Positions 8,574 to 16,968 are shown, numbered from the stretch's first letter. The stretch is 33,722 nt of DNA from Clostridium muellerianum (GCF_012926525.1 NZ_JABBNI010000029.1:1-33722), one strand, 5' to 3'. Translations and numbers: made by a program. Notes: generated by a model from the sequence alone, not told the origin.

Positions 8574-9224
8574 ATGGATACCAGAAAGATATTAGCTGAA
8601 AGCCGAATGGATAGAAAGAAAAGGGAGACCAGGCAGAAGATTGTTAAGGTTGCTATGGACTTATTTCACAGTCAGGGGTTTGACAATACAACAATGGAAC
8701 AGATAGCAGAAAAAACAGATATTGCAAGAAAAACTCTATATAACTACTTTTCAGTGAAGGAGGCTATAGTTGACGAATATGTAAGAGGGATTTCACAGGA
8801 ATTAGCTAAAGAAAATTTTAAAATTATACAGAACCTTACAGATACTAAGTCTCGCCTTATGGCTGTTCTTAATCATTCTTATGATTGGGTTGAAAAGAAT
8901 CCTGAAATTACAGGAATATGTATTAATTATCGTTTAGGAAATATGGTTAAGGAACCAGGATATAAAGGCACTGAAACTGGTACTCAGAGCATTTTGACTA
9001 AAATTATTAGTTTAGGACAAAAGGAAGGAGAAATCAGGCCGGATATTTCAGTTAATCTGTTGGTTAGGCATATAGATCTTCTTAGGAGCACAATGACCTT
9101 TGAATGGTTGAATGATTCGTCAAGGTTTGAACTCCATGAGGAAATAGTGAGGCTGGTAGATTTATTTCTATACGGGGCAGCCAGCAAGGTAGATAGTTTT
9201 AAAAAATCTGATATGGATGAGTAA
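8574..9224 (+). CDS. TetR/AcrR-family transcriptional regulator
   Basis: The 216-residue product is a one-component DNA-binding regulator. The N-terminal helix-turn-helix spans about residues 18-66: RQKIVKVAMDLFHSQGF, then TTMEQIAEKTDIARKTLYNYF and VKEAIVDEY, matching the TetR_N pattern closely. The helical C-terminal half (about 75-205) would form the ligand and dimer domain; its ligand is unknown. Its stop is 15 bases before the start of the PEP-synthase-like gene, so the two form an operon and the regulator most likely controls that enzyme as well as itself. Palindromes over the promoter are candidate operators. Confidence 0.92.
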   Translation: MDTRKILAESRMDRKKRETRQKIVKVAMDLFHSQGFDNTTMEQIAEKTDIARKTLYNYFSVKEAIVDEYVRGISQELAKENFKIIQNLTDTKSRLMAVLNHSYDWVEKNPEITGICINYRLGNMVKEPGYKGTETGTQSILTKIISLGQKEGEIRPDISVNLLVRHIDLLRSTMTFEWLNDSSRFELHEEIVRLVDLFLYGAASKVDSFKKSDMDE

Positions 9225-9239
9225 AGGAGGGGACTTAAG

Positions 9240-11909
9240 ATGAAGTATATTTTGAATTGGAAAGAAGCTTTTCAGGCAGGTGTATCAATGGTTGGAGGTA
9301 AAGGCTGGAATTTAGGAAGGTTAGATCAATATGGTTTTAATGTTCCTCAAGGAGAAGTATTGATTGCACAGGCTTATGATGAGTATATCAAGTACAATGA
9401 ATTACAAAAAATAATTGATAATGTTGCTTCAGCCACTACTCTGGACAATTTGGATGAAGCTGATGTGAAATATAGATTGGAGAGGTTAAGAGAAAAAATC
9501 ATGGGAGGATCAATACCGCCAGCTATTATTCAGCAGTTATCTACATATATCAATAACTGTGGAAAATTAAAAAAATCCTGGGCTGTGAGATCCTCTGCAG
9601 TTGGGGAAGATTCTGAAAAAGCATCCTTTGCAGGGATACATGATTCATTTTTGAATGTTTGCAGTTTAGAGGACATACTGTCAGCAGTGAAAGGATGTTA
9701 TGCTTCCCTGTGGTCTCCTAGAGCTGTGGCATATCGCAAAAAGATGAATATAAATGATGATGATGTAAAAGCAGCGGTGGTGATTATGGAGATGGTGGAA
9801 GCTAAAGCTGCTGGAGTTGGTTTTACCTGTGACATTTTATCAGGACGTCAGGATGTTATAGTGATTAACGCCAATTTCGGGTTAGGTGAATCTGTGGTGT
9901 CTGGCACAGTAGAGCCAGATACATATTATCTAGAAGCTGAAGCTGTAAATGCCAGTCCACATTTAATATCGAGAAAAATTGGACATAAGCAAAGTATGGT
10001 TATCAGAAGTGAAAATGGTGGAACTCAATTTATTAAGTCAGGGGAAATGTCTTTACAGCAGACACTGCAGGATAAGGAAATTGAAAAGCTTGGCAGGCTT
10101 TTGCTGAGAGTATTTGATGCCTTAGGTAATAGTGATCAACATCAGGATGTGGAATGGGTTTATGACGGAGAAAAGTTTGTCTTGGTTCAGGCTAGACCAA
10201 TAACCACTATCCCACGAAAGACCTTTCCTGCTTTGCAGAACAAACCGGATATCTGGTCTAATGGCAATTATAGAGACGCTGTTCCTATGGTTCAGTCACC
10301 TTTAAGTCGCCACTTAATGAAAAATATTGTTGATACTATGCATCAAGGCTTTTTTACTGGAGTGGGTTATGATTTCCCTCACGGGTTACAATTTTCCAAG
10401 TTTTTCAATGGAAGGCTTTATTGCAATATATCAGTTCAGCAGTGGGGAAATTATGATGCAATGGGGGCCTTGCCTCAAGGTTTTGGCGTTTTTTGGGGTG
10501 GCCACCAGAAGGATATGGAAATAGAAGACACTGATCCCTATGGTGGAGCAATTGGATTAAAGAGAAAAGAATGTGTAGTTAAGAACATGGACTTGGTTAA
10601 ACAGTGCGAGGAAAACTCTGCTAAAACTTGGAGTCAAATCATGGCTTCAGTAAAGTCAATAACTAGTGAAGACTTTAGTAAGTGGACAGATCAAGATTTT
10701 ATTAGCAAGTATAATGAATTAGGCAGCGTCGTTAAAGGAATGGCCAAAGAATTCATGTTTTTAAGTGCAGCAGGCAGCATGCCAATTATGTATTTATTAA
10801 ACATTCTTACTGAGTATTTTTCAGATAAAGCACTAATGGTGATAAATGCATTAATGGTTGGAGGAACAGCAGATATAACCAGTGCTGATCACGGCTACAG
10901 GTTGATTGAAATGGCTGAGATTGCAGGTGAAGATATTGATGCTGTTAAATATTTTAATGATGCTAACTTTGATCCTATGAAATGGGAAGTAAAGCTACCT
11001 GAGAGCTCTCCATTTAAGAAGGCTTTCCATGAGTTTATACAAGAATATGGTCATCGAGCAGTTTATGAGATGGATATTATAAACCCTAGGTGGAGAGAAG
11101 ATCCATCCTATTTGCTTGGGATTATACGTAGTACTATAAATACTGCTGACATTGGGAGGCTTAAGAAGGAACAAAAAGAAAAATTGAAACAGGTGTGGAT
11201 TGAAATCAAAGAAAAAGTGCCTACTTCTAAGCATTCTGAAATAAGAAAGCTTATTAAAGAATGCCAGGATGGAGCGGCAGTGCGAGAAAAGAATAAATCC
11301 GTATTAGCATTAATTATGGATGTATACAGAACAATTGCCATAGAATTAGGTCATCGTTTTTATGAAAGAGCTGTAATTAAAGAACCAGATGATGTGTTTT
11401 TTTGTACATGGGCAGAACTTTTTTCAATATTGAGTGATGAATGGGATGGTAGAGGGCTTCAATTTATAATTGCTGGGAGAAAAGAATGGAAGAAAAAAAT
11501 GGAATTGATTGCTCCACCGGATGTAATTTATGGAGAAACTCCAAAATTTACAGAACCAGTTATAGAGGGTTCCAGTAACTGCCTCACTGGAATACCAGTT
11601 GCTGCTGGAAAAGCTTCTGGATTAGTTCGGCTTATAAGCAATCCAAATGAGGGAGGACGACTTCAACCAGGAGAGGTTATGGTAGCACCATCCACTGACC
11701 CAGGATGGACACCGTTGTTTTTAAAAGCAGGAGCTGTTGTTGTGGAAACAGGAGGATTTTTATCCCACGGAGCCATTGTAGCCAGAGAATATGGAATTCC
11801 AGCAGTGGTGAATATATCAGGAGTAATGGGTACGCTGAAGGATGGACAGAAAATACTAGTGGATGGAGATAATGGTAAGGTGTTTCTTATAGATAAGGAT
11901 ATTAATTAG
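9240..11909 (+). CDS. PEP-synthase / rifampin-phosphotransferase-like three-domain enzyme
   Basis: The 889-residue protein has the layout of dikinases that move phosphate from ATP through a swinging histidine domain to a substrate. The N-terminal ATP-grasp/PPDK_N domain (about 10-325) contains SWAVRSSAVGEDSEKASFAG (113-132) and ends with QARPITT (317-323). A central domain (about 335-770) begins with IWSNGNYRDAVPMVQSPL, in the place where rifampin phosphotransferases have their substrate domain. The C-terminal PEP-utilising mobile domain carries catalytic His843 in GGFLSHGAIVAREYGIPAV. A classical PEP synthase C-terminal PEP/pyruvate barrel is absent, which favours the rifampin-phosphotransferase/YvkC-like group over gluconeogenic PpsA. 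The substrate is unknown. AAAGGAGG precedes the ATG. It is second in an operon with TetR, consistent with induction by a small molecule. Confidence 0.82.
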   Translation: MKYILNWKEAFQAGVSMVGGKGWNLGRLDQYGFNVPQGEVLIAQAYDEYIKYNELQKIIDNVASATTLDNLDEADVKYRLERLREKIMGGSIPPAIIQQLSTYINNCGKLKKSWAVRSSAVGEDSEKASFAGIHDSFLNVCSLEDILSAVKGCYASLWSPRAVAYRKKMNINDDDVKAAVVIMEMVEAKAAGVGFTCDILSGRQDVIVINANFGLGESVVSGTVEPDTYYLEAEAVNASPHLISRKIGHKQSMVIRSENGGTQFIKSGEMSLQQTLQDKEIEKLGRLLLRVFDALGNSDQHQDVEWVYDGEKFVLVQARPITTIPRKTFPALQNKPDIWSNGNYRDAVPMVQSPLSRHLMKNIVDTMHQGFFTGVGYDFPHGLQFSKFFNGRLYCNISVQQWGNYDAMGALPQGFGVFWGGHQKDMEIEDTDPYGGAIGLKRKECVVKNMDLVKQCEENSAKTWSQIMASVKSITSEDFSKWTDQDFISKYNELGSVVKGMAKEFMFLSAAGSMPIMYLLNILTEYFSDKALMVINALMVGGTADITSADHGYRLIEMAEIAGEDIDAVKYFNDANFDPMKWEVKLPESSPFKKAFHEFIQEYGHRAVYEMDIINPRWREDPSYLLGIIRSTINTADIGRLKKEQKEKLKQVWIEIKEKVPTSKHSEIRKLIKECQDGAAVREKNKSVLALIMDVYRTIAIELGHRFYERAVIKEPDDVFFCTWAELFSILSDEWDGRGLQFIIAGRKEWKKKMELIAPPDVIYGETPKFTEPVIEGSSNCLTGIPVAAGKASGLVRLISNPNEGGRLQPGEVMVAPSTDPGWTPLFLKAGAVVVETGGFLSHGAIVAREYGIPAVVNISGVMGTLKDGQKILVDGDNGKVFLIDKDIN

Positions 11910-11929
11910 TATAGAAGGATGATATTAAA

Positions 11930-12001
11930 ATGAAAGTTTACAACAAATTATGGCGTAATAAAATACTAATAGAAGCTTCAGGTAGAAAATTTCATTGGTA
12001 A
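11930..12001 (+). CDS. Possible 23-residue small ORF
   Basis: Twenty bases after the dikinase-like gene an ATG preceded by GAAGGATGA opens a 23-codon frame beginning MKVYNKLWRNKILIEASG. It could be a small peptide, or the start of a third operon gene whose remainder has been lost. It is not recognised, and no hairpin follows immediately. Confidence 0.25.
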   Translation: MKVYNKLWRNKILIEASGRKFHW

Positions 12002-12002
12002 T

Positions 12003-12121
12003 TATTTTAAAATTATTTTATAATTCTTTATAAAATTTTTAAAATTGCTTTAAAAGATTTTTAATCTCTGTCTTTATAATGAACTCATAACAAGCAAGGA
12101 CATTAAAAATAACATCCTTGC
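12003..12121 (+). promoter_or_regulatory. Candidate control region of the His-rich protein gene
   Basis: TTTWWAAA-like tracts recur about every 10-12 bases from 12005 to 12056, upstream of a TATAAT at 12075-12080 that lacks a good -35. This arrangement fits curved DNA or repeated binding sites for an OmpR-type activator. Further down, GCAAGGA (12094-12100) and TCCTTGC (12115-12121) form a 7-bp stem with a 14-base loop before the AGGAGG site. The patterns are seen; the roles are inferred. Confidence 0.35.
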
Positions 12122-12144
12122 AAAAATATTAGGAGGTCATATTA

Positions 12145-12804
12145 ATGAACAAGATTAAACTTTTATATGATGTATTTAAAACTATGCAGGAAAAGGAAGA
12201 ATTTAATGTAAAGATCAAATTAGATGCTGCAAAAGGGGAAACAAAAGTATTATCCCTTTCTAAGGAACTTAGTACTAATACAACTACTGGGGAGTGTAAA
12301 GCTAAAATAAACAGTGAATTTGATTGTGATGGAAAAAAAGCAAAGCATGAAAGCAACACAGAGTTTAATATGAAGGATTGTGGACATCATAGATTCCATC
12401 ATGACATAGGTAAAATGGGTCATATGGACCATCATGGTATGGGATGTTGTGAGCATAGAGGCATAAAGGGGAAACTTTCAAAAATCACTTTTATACTTAA
12501 CACACTAAATAATCTTAAAATAGAAGAAAAGGATGAAATATCAATATTGTCTCTTAACTTGAAGGATATAATTAGTGAAATCAAGAATCATCATAAAGAT
12601 TTAGGTGAAGCTCATAAAAACTTCCATTTTGAAGGTATGGGTGAACAACATAAGTGCTGTGATTTTATGAAAGAATTACTTTGCTCTGAAAATAGCAATG
12701 CTGATTTAAATGTATATGTTAATAAAAATAATGAAGTTGAAAAAATAGAAGTCACTGCTAAAGGTGAAAATAGTTTAAATGCTTTAGTAAACTTCAGTTG
12801 GTAA
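12145..12804 (+). CDS. His/Cys/Met-rich putative metal-binding protein
   Basis: The 219-residue protein has no signal peptide and should be cytoplasmic. The family is not recognised. Two ligand-rich clusters stand out. The first (79-104) has C79, H81, H82, H85, H86, M91, H93, M94, H96, H97, M99, C101, C102 and H104. The second (149-172) has H149, H150, H157, H161, H169, C171 and C172. Each ends near a CC pair. Between and around them are helical and beta-like segments (VKIKLDAAKGETKVLSL near the start, LNVYVNKNNEVEKIEVTAKG near the end). Such clusters usually bind copper, nickel, zinc or cobalt. A two-component system with a His-rich kinase follows after a terminator, which suggests a shared metal-related role. 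AGGAGG precedes the ATG. Confidence 0.65.
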   Translation: MNKIKLLYDVFKTMQEKEEFNVKIKLDAAKGETKVLSLSKELSTNTTTGECKAKINSEFDCDGKKAKHESNTEFNMKDCGHHRFHHDIGKMGHMDHHGMGCCEHRGIKGKLSKITFILNTLNNLKIEEKDEISILSLNLKDIISEIKNHHKDLGEAHKNFHFEGMGEQHKCCDFMKELLCSENSNADLNVYVNKNNEVEKIEVTAKGENSLNALVNFSW

Positions 12805-12811
12805 AGGTCTG

Positions 12812-12845
12812 TGGGTGTAAGCTTAAATTTTACACCCATTTTTTT
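12812..12845 (+). terminator. Terminator between the His-rich gene and the kinase gene
   Basis: TGGGTGTAA (12812-12820) and TTACACCCA (12830-12838) form a perfect 9-bp stem followed by seven T residues. It separates the His-rich gene from the kinase by an attenuating signal, so the kinase may be read at a lower level or from its own promoter. Confidence 0.88.
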
Positions 12846-12906
12846 ATTTTAAGTGAGAATATACTGTGGTAATATTAATTGTAACTAAATTTTAAAGGTG
12901 GTATAT

Positions 12907-14076
12907 ATGGGGATTTTAAAAAAGAGTAAAAGTGAGCTTCACAAAGAGTGGCATGAAAAACATCATAGATGGCATAATGAACCTCATAAGCATTTACATG
13001 GAATTCATGAGATTCACCATAGGCATAAGGATGAATTTCGCTTATGTCATAAATATTTAATTTGGCTTCGTCCCATGGCATTTTTGATTAATATACTTAT
13101 AATTTACTTGATCTTTAAGGTAGTGGGGATTAAGGCTATAACCATTTTTTTTGCAGCAATATTTACTGCTAAGGAAATTGCGCACTTATACATATATTGG
13201 CGATTAGAGAAAAGAATTATGAAGCCTATTGAAAGTCTAAAAACTGGAGTAGAGCAAATTGCCAAGGGAAATTATGAGGTTAGAATTGAAAAAAAAGTTT
13301 ATAATGAAATTGGTATTTTAATAGATGAGTTTAATAAAATGGCAGAAAAACTAGAGCAGGGTGAAAAGTTAAAAAAAGAATATGAGGAAAATAGAAAGAC
13401 TCTTATAGCAAACATATCCCATGATTTAAAAACTCCAATTACCTCAATAAATGGATATGTTGAAGCTATATTGGATGGTGTTGCACATTCACCTGATACA
13501 ATAAATAGCTATCTTAAAACAATTCATAGTAATATAGATTATATAAATAGACTTATTGATGATTTATTTTTGTTTTCAAAGCTTGATATGCAAAAGGTAG
13601 ATTTTAAATTTGAAAAAGTAAAGATAAAACCTTTTATGCAGGATTTGATGGAGGAATTTGCCTTTGTCTTAGGTGAAAAAAATATTAAATTTAGTTTTAC
13701 TGATAAAATAGAAAGAGAAATAGAAGTTAACATAGATGGAAAAAGGATATACCAAACTATAAGAAATATTATAGGAAATGCTGTTAAATATGGTGAGAAA
13801 GAAACTTTAGCTATTTCCATTGGATTAAAGGATGAAAAAGATCATATAAAGATTATCATAAGTGACAATGGTCCGGGCATAGCTCCAGATAAGCTTCCTT
13901 ATGTATTTGATAGATTTTACCGTATAGATACAGAAAGGACAAAAGATCTAATGAGTACAGGGCTTGGACTGGCAATTGCTAAGGAAATGGTAGAAGCCCA
14001 CGGAGGGAAAATTTCCGTTCAGAGCATTTTGTCAGAAGGCAGCACTTTCATAGTAGAGCTTCCTATAGTAATTTAA
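12907..14076 (+). CDS. Sensor histidine kinase with His-rich cytoplasmic N-terminus
   Basis: ATG 12907 is chosen over the in-frame GTG at 12898 because AAAGGTGG lies just before it; the product has 389 residues. The first 48 residues contain 13 histidines, in runs such as LHKEWHEKHHRWHNEPHKH. Two close transmembrane segments follow (about 53-73 and 76-93), with almost no extracytoplasmic loop, then HAMP (about 100-155), the HisKA H-box NISHDLKTP with His172, and a full catalytic domain: N-box NIIGNAVKY, G1 DNGPGI, F-box FDRFYR and G2 STGLGLA. The signal is therefore probably sensed in the cytoplasm or membrane, and the His-rich segment is a plausible metal ligand. The response regulator gene follows after 30 bases. 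Confidence 0.9.
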   Translation: MGILKKSKSELHKEWHEKHHRWHNEPHKHLHGIHEIHHRHKDEFRLCHKYLIWLRPMAFLINILIIYLIFKVVGIKAITIFFAAIFTAKEIAHLYIYWRLEKRIMKPIESLKTGVEQIAKGNYEVRIEKKVYNEIGILIDEFNKMAEKLEQGEKLKKEYEENRKTLIANISHDLKTPITSINGYVEAILDGVAHSPDTINSYLKTIHSNIDYINRLIDDLFLFSKLDMQKVDFKFEKVKIKPFMQDLMEEFAFVLGEKNIKFSFTDKIEREIEVNIDGKRIYQTIRNIIGNAVKYGEKETLAISIGLKDEKDHIKIIISDNGPGIAPDKLPYVFDRFYRIDTERTKDLMSTGLGLAIAKEMVEAHGGKISVQSILSEGSTFIVELPIVI

Positions 14077-14106
14077 TGATAATGGTACAAAGAAGGAGAG
14101 ATTTTT

Positions 14107-14793
14107 GTGAAACAGGTTTTAATAATTGAAGATGATAATAATATTGCAGCTTTAGAGAGAGATTATCTTCAATTGAATGGATATAAGGTAGATATAGAAC
14201 AAGATGGAATATCAGGATTAAAAAGGGCTTTACTTGGTGTTTATGATGTAGTTGTAGTAGATTTAATGCTTCCTGGCAAAGATGGATATGAAATAGTAAA
14301 AGCAATTAGAGATAAATTTGAAATTCCCATTATAATTGTATCAGCTAAAAATGAAGATATAGATAAAATAAGAGGTTTAGGCTTTGGTGCAGATGATTAT
14401 TTAACAAAGCCTTTTAGTCCAGCAGAATTAGTTGCAAGAATAAGATCCCACATTATGAGATATGAACGTCTATCAGGTAAAAAGGTTACTTTAGAGATTA
14501 TCAGTCATAAAGCTATGGAGATTCAAACAGATTCCCATAAAGTATTTGTAAACGGCAAGGAAACTTTTCTAACAACTAAAGAATATGAATTATTGGTATT
14601 CTTAGCATCAAACCCTAATATAGTTTTCACAAAGGATCAAATATTTAGCAGCATTTGGGGAGAAGATTATTGTGGGGATACAGCTACTGTAGCAGTACAT
14701 ATACAAAAGCTTAGGAAGAAGATAGAAAAAGACTCTGGAAATCCTGAGTATATTGAAACTATATGGGGTACAGGATACAGGTTTAATTCGTAA
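14107..14793 (+). CDS. OmpR/PhoB-family response regulator
   Basis: The 228-residue protein is the partner of the upstream kinase. The receiver domain (about 1-115) has the acidic pair D9/D10, phospho-acceptor Asp52 in VVVDLMLPGKDGYE and Lys101 in TKPF. The C-terminal winged-helix DNA-binding domain (about 130-226) contains LTTKEYELLVFLASNP and the recognition-helix region ATVAVHIQKLRKKIEKD, and ends with IWGTGYRF. Translation starts at GTG 14107, six or more bases after AAGGAG. It forms an operon with the kinase and may regulate the His-rich gene upstream, where repeated AT tracts replace a -35 box. Confidence 0.94.
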   Translation: MKQVLIIEDDNNIAALERDYLQLNGYKVDIEQDGISGLKRALLGVYDVVVVDLMLPGKDGYEIVKAIRDKFEIPIIIVSAKNEDIDKIRGLGFGADDYLTKPFSPAELVARIRSHIMRYERLSGKKVTLEIISHKAMEIQTDSHKVFVNGKETFLTTKEYELLVFLASNPNIVFTKDQIFSSIWGEDYCGDTATVAVHIQKLRKKIEKDSGNPEYIETIWGTGYRFNS

Positions 14794-14841
14794 ATCAAAG
14801 CAAATACTCAAATTAAATAAATGTCAGATTTAATAAAAATG

Positions 14842-15765
14842 TTAGTGTTTTCCAAGTAAGTTTATTACTGATATAACAGCTGGTATAGTGATTATAGAGA
14901 AAACTGTAGTTAAAAAGGCACATTTTGAAGCAGCTATTTTATCACCATTATATTTTTCTGCTAGAACTCCTATTAAGCTTGCAGTTGGCATTGCCATTAA
15001 AATTACACATATATAAAGCAGTGTTTTGTCAGCATTTAAAAACCTAAGTACAGCATAAGTTAAAAATGGAACAGCTATAAGTTTTATAGAATTTACATAA
15101 TAAATACTAAAGCCATTAAAAACGTCTTTTAACTTAACATCTGCCAGCATAGCTCCTATAATAAACATTGAAATTGGAGTAGTCATATTTCCTATACTTG
15201 ATAAGGTATTAAGCAGCGGTAATGGAAGCTTTATAGAAAAAAGAAATATTATAATTCCTAAAAAGGTACATATAAGTGGTAAGTTTACAAGGCTTTTTTT
15301 GATACTTTTCAAGTCGCTTTTACCTGTAAAAAGTATAACTCCATAAGACCACATAAAAATGTTAAATGGAATTGTAAAAATTGATGTATAAAATACTCCT
15401 ACATTTCCAAATATACCTTGAATTACAGGATATCCTACAAAACCGCAGTTTGAAAACACTGTTGCAAACTTAAATATACTTTTTTGAGAGTTATCAAATT
15501 TAAAATATAATAGTTTGCTTAAAATAATCAAAATAATATGTATCACAATGGAATAAAAAAGTATCATCACAGCACCTTTTAACATTTCCATTGAAAATTT
15601 AAAGTTGAAAGAATATATTATCATACAAGGCAGTGTCAAATTTACCAATATGGTAGAAAACCCTTTATTTACTTCATTTGTAATTACTTTTGTCTTTCTT
15701 AAAATAACGCCTACAATCATCATAAGTGTTAATATAAGTACTTGATTTATAATATTAGTATTCAC
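14842..15765 (-). CDS. AEC-family (auxin efflux carrier-like) transporter
   Basis: The 307-residue integral membrane protein has about ten hydrophobic helices in two halves and belongs to the AEC family (PF03547), which in bacteria often carries malate, malonate or other small organic acids or amino acids. Family-like features are the N-terminal ILTLMMIVGVILRK and NLTLPCMIIYSF, the mid-protein FATVFSNCGFVGYPVIQGIFG, and the C-terminal MAMPTASLIGVLAEKYNGD. The start is a GTG at 15765 with a strong AGGAGGT (complement of 15771-15777) five bases upstream. The GntR regulator lies upstream on the same strand with a 173-bp gap. It is the most obvious target of that regulator, but no copy of the regulator's palindrome is visible in the gap. 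Substrate unknown. Confidence 0.88.
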   Translation of the reverse strand: MNTNIINQVLILTLMMIVGVILRKTKVITNEVNKGFSTILVNLTLPCMIIYSFNFKFSMEMLKGAVMILFYSIVIHIILIILSKLLYFKFDNSQKSIFKFATVFSNCGFVGYPVIQGIFGNVGVFYTSIFTIPFNIFMWSYGVILFTGKSDLKSIKKSLVNLPLICTFLGIIIFLFSIKLPLPLLNTLSSIGNMTTPISMFIIGAMLADVKLKDVFNGFSIYYVNSIKLIAVPFLTYAVLRFLNADKTLLYICVILMAMPTASLIGVLAEKYNGDKIAASKCAFLTTVFSIITIPAVISVINLLGKH

Positions 15766-15938
15766 TTATTACCTCCTACAGTAAAAAATCCTATGATACT
15801 GCTTTAAAAATTTTAGTAATCCCATTTTAAAGCTTAATTGTTATTTGAAAAATATTATATAAAAGCATAAATTTTGAGATAAAGCTAATATTAGTGAAAA
15901 ATTTGTTTTATAGTGCTTTGATTTTACTATATACCTTT

Positions 15939-16595
15939 TTAAACATCTTTATAAAACTCGTCAATAGAGCTGCGCCAGTTTAATTTTGTATATTTTGAAA
16001 CTAAATCTTTATCTCTATTTTGAAAGGCTTCAATAATTTTTTCATGTTCCATAACACATTGCTTGGAAAGAGTTAAGGATTCATGGAAAAAAAATCTTCT
16101 TACGTGAGCCTGCATCATAGTGACCATATTTTCTATATATTTGTTTTCAGCAGCTTTTACAATCTTAAAATGGAAGTCTGCATCATGTTTTATTGCTGAA
16201 TGAAAATCTTTATTAATAATATCCCTGCGGATTACTTCATTGATTTCTTTTAATCCTTTAATAAAGGTATTATCAATTCTATCTATTGCAATTTCTGAAG
16301 CCAGGGCATGTAAAACACTAACAGGTGGTAGTATAAGTAATATATCTTCATGCTGAATCTGCGTCACAATAGTTTCTTTCCCGGGTTTCATTTCTACAAA
16401 TTCTTGAATCTTTAAAATTTGTAAAGCTTCTCTAACAGGTGTACGGCTAATGCCCAAAACTTTTGAGAGCTCGGTATCATTTATTCTCTCTCCTGGGGCA
16501 AATGTTCCATCGATAATCCATTCTTGTATTTGTTTAAGAGCTTTTTCTTTAGCAGAAAGAGTTACAGGTGCTAAGTAGTCTTTAGGTATTGGCAT
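15939..16595 (-). CDS. GntR-family regulator, FCD subfamily
   Basis: The product (218 residues from ATG 16595) has an N-terminal winged helix-turn-helix, with ALKQIQEWIIDGTFAPGERI, DTELSKVLGISRTPVREAL and LKIQEFVEMKPGKETIV, and a C-terminal all-helical FCD ligand domain. The family's metal- and acid-binding histidines are plausibly those in HDADFHFKIV and the late MEHEKII segment. FCD members often sense small organic acids. An alternative GTG at 16607 lies inside the ribosome binding site AAGGTGG, so ATG 16595 is preferred. A 24-bp perfect palindrome lies about 120 bases upstream and is a likely self-operator. The neighbouring AEC transporter may carry the inducer. Confidence 0.9.
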   Translation of the reverse strand: MPIPKDYLAPVTLSAKEKALKQIQEWIIDGTFAPGERINDTELSKVLGISRTPVREALQILKIQEFVEMKPGKETIVTQIQHEDILLILPPVSVLHALASEIAIDRIDNTFIKGLKEINEVIRRDIINKDFHSAIKHDADFHFKIVKAAENKYIENMVTMMQAHVRRFFFHESLTLSKQCVMEHEKIIEAFQNRDKDLVSKYTKLNWRSSIDEFYKDV

Positions 16596-16715
16596 TTTCT
16601 TTTCCACCTTTCCTTTAATAATATTTAATTGATTTCAAACACATTATTTTTGTTTTCAAAAGTATATAAATCTTCTTTTTTTATGCTTCTATTTAAAGTA
16701 TAAACCTAAAGTGTG

Positions 16716-16739
16716 CAATATGCAATATATTGCATATTG
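16716..16739 (-). promoter_or_regulatory. 24-bp perfect palindrome, candidate GntR operator
   Basis: Each half reads CAATATGCAATA from the outside in, so the whole 24 bp is identical to its reverse complement. It contains the inner TGCAATATATTGCA. It lies between the GntR gene and the divergent diguanylate cyclase gene, about 120 and 290 bases from their starts. FCD-type GntR proteins bind short palindromes of this kind. The match to this protein is inferred from position. Confidence 0.6.
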
Positions 16740-16939
16740 AATGTTTTGACTTATAAATAATTAATTGAGTGTAAAAGTGAACTACCATAAAGTAAACTTC
16801 TTTTACCATAAGACCTTAGTGACAAAATTAATCCAAATTAAATATATTTAATTTAATTGAAATAGTATTATAATATAAAACTCTAATAGGTTAATGCTAA
16901 GTGGATTTATAATAAATTTAGCTATAAAATAAAAAAATG

Positions 16940-16968
16940 TTGCAATTTGTAGAACGATTTCATAAAAT
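16940..16968 (+). promoter_or_regulatory. Sigma-A-type promoter for the diguanylate cyclase gene
   Basis: TTGCAA (16940-16945) and TAAAAT (16963-16968) are spaced by 17 bases. Transcription would begin near 16975, too close to an ATG at 16987 that also lacks a ribosome binding site, which supports the later start at 17029. Confidence 0.6.

Noticed and set aside
9240-11909. Calling the enzyme a gluconeogenic PEP synthase (ppsA) or a proven rifampin resistance gene
   Set aside because: The C-terminal PEP-binding barrel expected for PpsA is absent, and the central domain is not similar enough by eye to fix rifampin as substrate.
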